Below, in pieces: positions 63,038 to 64,000 of a stretch of 64,000 nt of DNA (position 1 is the stretch's first letter; each line of letters begins with the position of its first letter). The stretch is from assembly GCF_001889305.1 (NCBI RefSeq), contig NZ_CP013074.1, positions 310,001 through 374,000 of the forward strand, written 5' to 3'. Source of the stretch: Dehalococcoides mccartyi (GTDB taxonomy: Bacteria > Chloroflexota > Dehalococcoidia > Dehalococcoidales > Dehalococcoidaceae). The translations under genes and the position numbers were made by a program. Under the pieces are notes generated by a model that did no database searches, was not told the origin of the DNA, and saw nothing but the letters and a program-made list of their open reading frames with translations.

Positions 63038-64000
63038 CCCGAATGAACTGAAAAGCCGTGATTTGGACAGGTTAAAAAGGTATGTAAATCTGCTGGATTT
63101 TTATCAGGGTAAACAGTGGGATGGCCACCCGTCCCGAAATGAAAAGCAGCTTACCTTCAACTATGCCAGAGTGGTAGTGGACAAGCTGTGCTCATATCTG
63201 ATGAGCGGAATTAACTTTGGGGCGGAAGCTTTGAATGAAGAAGATATTGAGAAAGCGGTGACTGCCCGCTCTATGCTTAACGAAGTTTACCAGCAGAATA
63301 ATCTGGAACAGCTGGACCTTGAGACTGAGATAGACTGCGCGGTGCTGGGAGACGGCTGTTTCAAGGTTATCTGGGATGCAGCTTCGGGCAGGGTGAGGGT
63401 AAGTGCGCCTGATATACAGGGTATTTACGCCTGGTGGTCACCGGATGATATGTCCCGCATCTACCGGGTGGCTTCCCGTTATGCCTTAAACAGTGAAGAA
63501 GCGGAGGTGAGCTACGGGCTGGAGCTTCCGTCCAGACAGTCATTCCTGACAGAGGTCTGGACAGAAGAAACCTTTGAACTCTGGTAGGATGAAAAGCTGC
63601 TTGAGAGCAAACCTAATCCTTACGGCTTTATCCCGTTTGTTATTTACCCTAATCTGCGTGAACCCAAGCGTTTCTGGGGGGTGTCTGATCTGGATGAGAT
63701 TATGGAACCCCAGCGTGAGCTTAACCGCGCCTTAAGCCAGCTTTCCCGTATTCTGGAACTTTCGGGTAACCCGATTGCGGTGCTTGAAAATGTGGAACAG
63801 TCTGAGGATATTGCGGTGCGGCCGGGGGCGGTCTGGAATCTGCCCGAAGATACCCGCGCTTACCTTTTAGACCTGCTTCGAGGGCTTTACAGCTACAGTG
63901 CGGTCTCTATGGACTGTCCGGATGTATTTAGGGTGTGTTATCTGGAAAATTATACCGGAAATGTGGCAGATAAACGGGCATTTCTGAGCCATCTGGTAGC
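63021..64000 (+). pseudogene. Phage portal protein (SPP1 gp6-like), amber-interrupted and running off the window
   Basis: The frame opens like a phage portal protein: LKRYVNLLDFYQGKQWDG, ARVVVDKLCSYLMSG. It is stopped by TAG at 63585-63587 (ETFELW then stop). The same frame continues open to the window end (DEKLLESKPNPYGFIPFVIY, then LDEIMEPQRELNRALSQL) with portal-like content. From about 63890 it no longer resembles a portal. A single substitution (TGG or CAG/AAG to TAG) explains the interruption. It marks a decayed prophage that extends to the right. Confidence 0.8.

Overview
The window is very probably chromosomal DNA of a Dehalococcoides mccartyi-type organohalide-respiring Chloroflexota. 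Three things point there. Two reductive dehalogenase operons carry their own PAS-type sensor kinases. The division locus runs mraZ-rsmH-ftsA-ftsZ with no murein-synthesis genes between. Ribonucleotide reduction uses a B12-dependent class II enzyme under NrdR. The strain cannot be named from the sequence alone.

Layout. 1-1032: redox proteins (glutaredoxin-like protein, ferredoxin:thioredoxin reductase fused to rubredoxin). 1120-5002: envelope/glycan genes, including a truncated HAD-glycosyltransferase fusion. 5253-17500: mixed housekeeping genes: aldo-keto reductase, UPF0251 regulator, HEAT-repeat protein, a one-piece lysine 2,3-aminomutase/acetyltransferase, a serpin lipoprotein, hemolysin III, ABC-F ATPase, a BaiN-type flavoprotein and a group of zinc-ribbon proteins. 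18026-19987: a large secreted repeat protein behind a structured leader.

20115-33988: an AT-rich genomic island inserted in the 3' end of tRNA-Ala(TGC). It is bounded by a perfect 46-bp direct repeat of the tRNA 3' half. It carries a left-facing rdhA-rdhB-NosR-like-lipoprotein cluster, two sensor kinase/response regulator pairs, a CxxC-rich YkgJ-like gene and a second rdhA-rdhB pair. A 685-bp near-identical inverted repeat inside it duplicates the promoter and first 124 codons of one kinase. This gives the rdhA and the YkgJ-like gene the same upstream region and makes the 2.5-3.9 kb between them potentially invertible. No integrase is visible.

34054-49999: core genes again: patatin, GNAT, a NurA/HAS-barrel-like/HerA operon, LysE, HDAC-like hydrolase, cation efflux, SecDF, CCA-adding-like enzyme, XRE regulator, PriA, L19, TrmD. 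50124-57543: mraZ-rsmH-ftsA-ftsZ, then nrdR-nrdJ and a 30-aa membrane peptide. 57660-62488: NYN protein, radical SAM protein, YqeY, S21 and a repeat-built surface protein. The right edge (62696-64000) is the start of a decayed prophage with an amber-interrupted portal gene.

How the genes work together: the island supplies catabolic terminal reductases with their membrane anchors, a possible flavin/Fe-S electron-transfer partner and two cytoplasmic two-component switches. The surrounding genome supplies the corrinoid-using, wall-less cell that hosts it. Several start codons were moved downstream of the longest open frame where a ribosome-binding site or family N-terminus argued for it.
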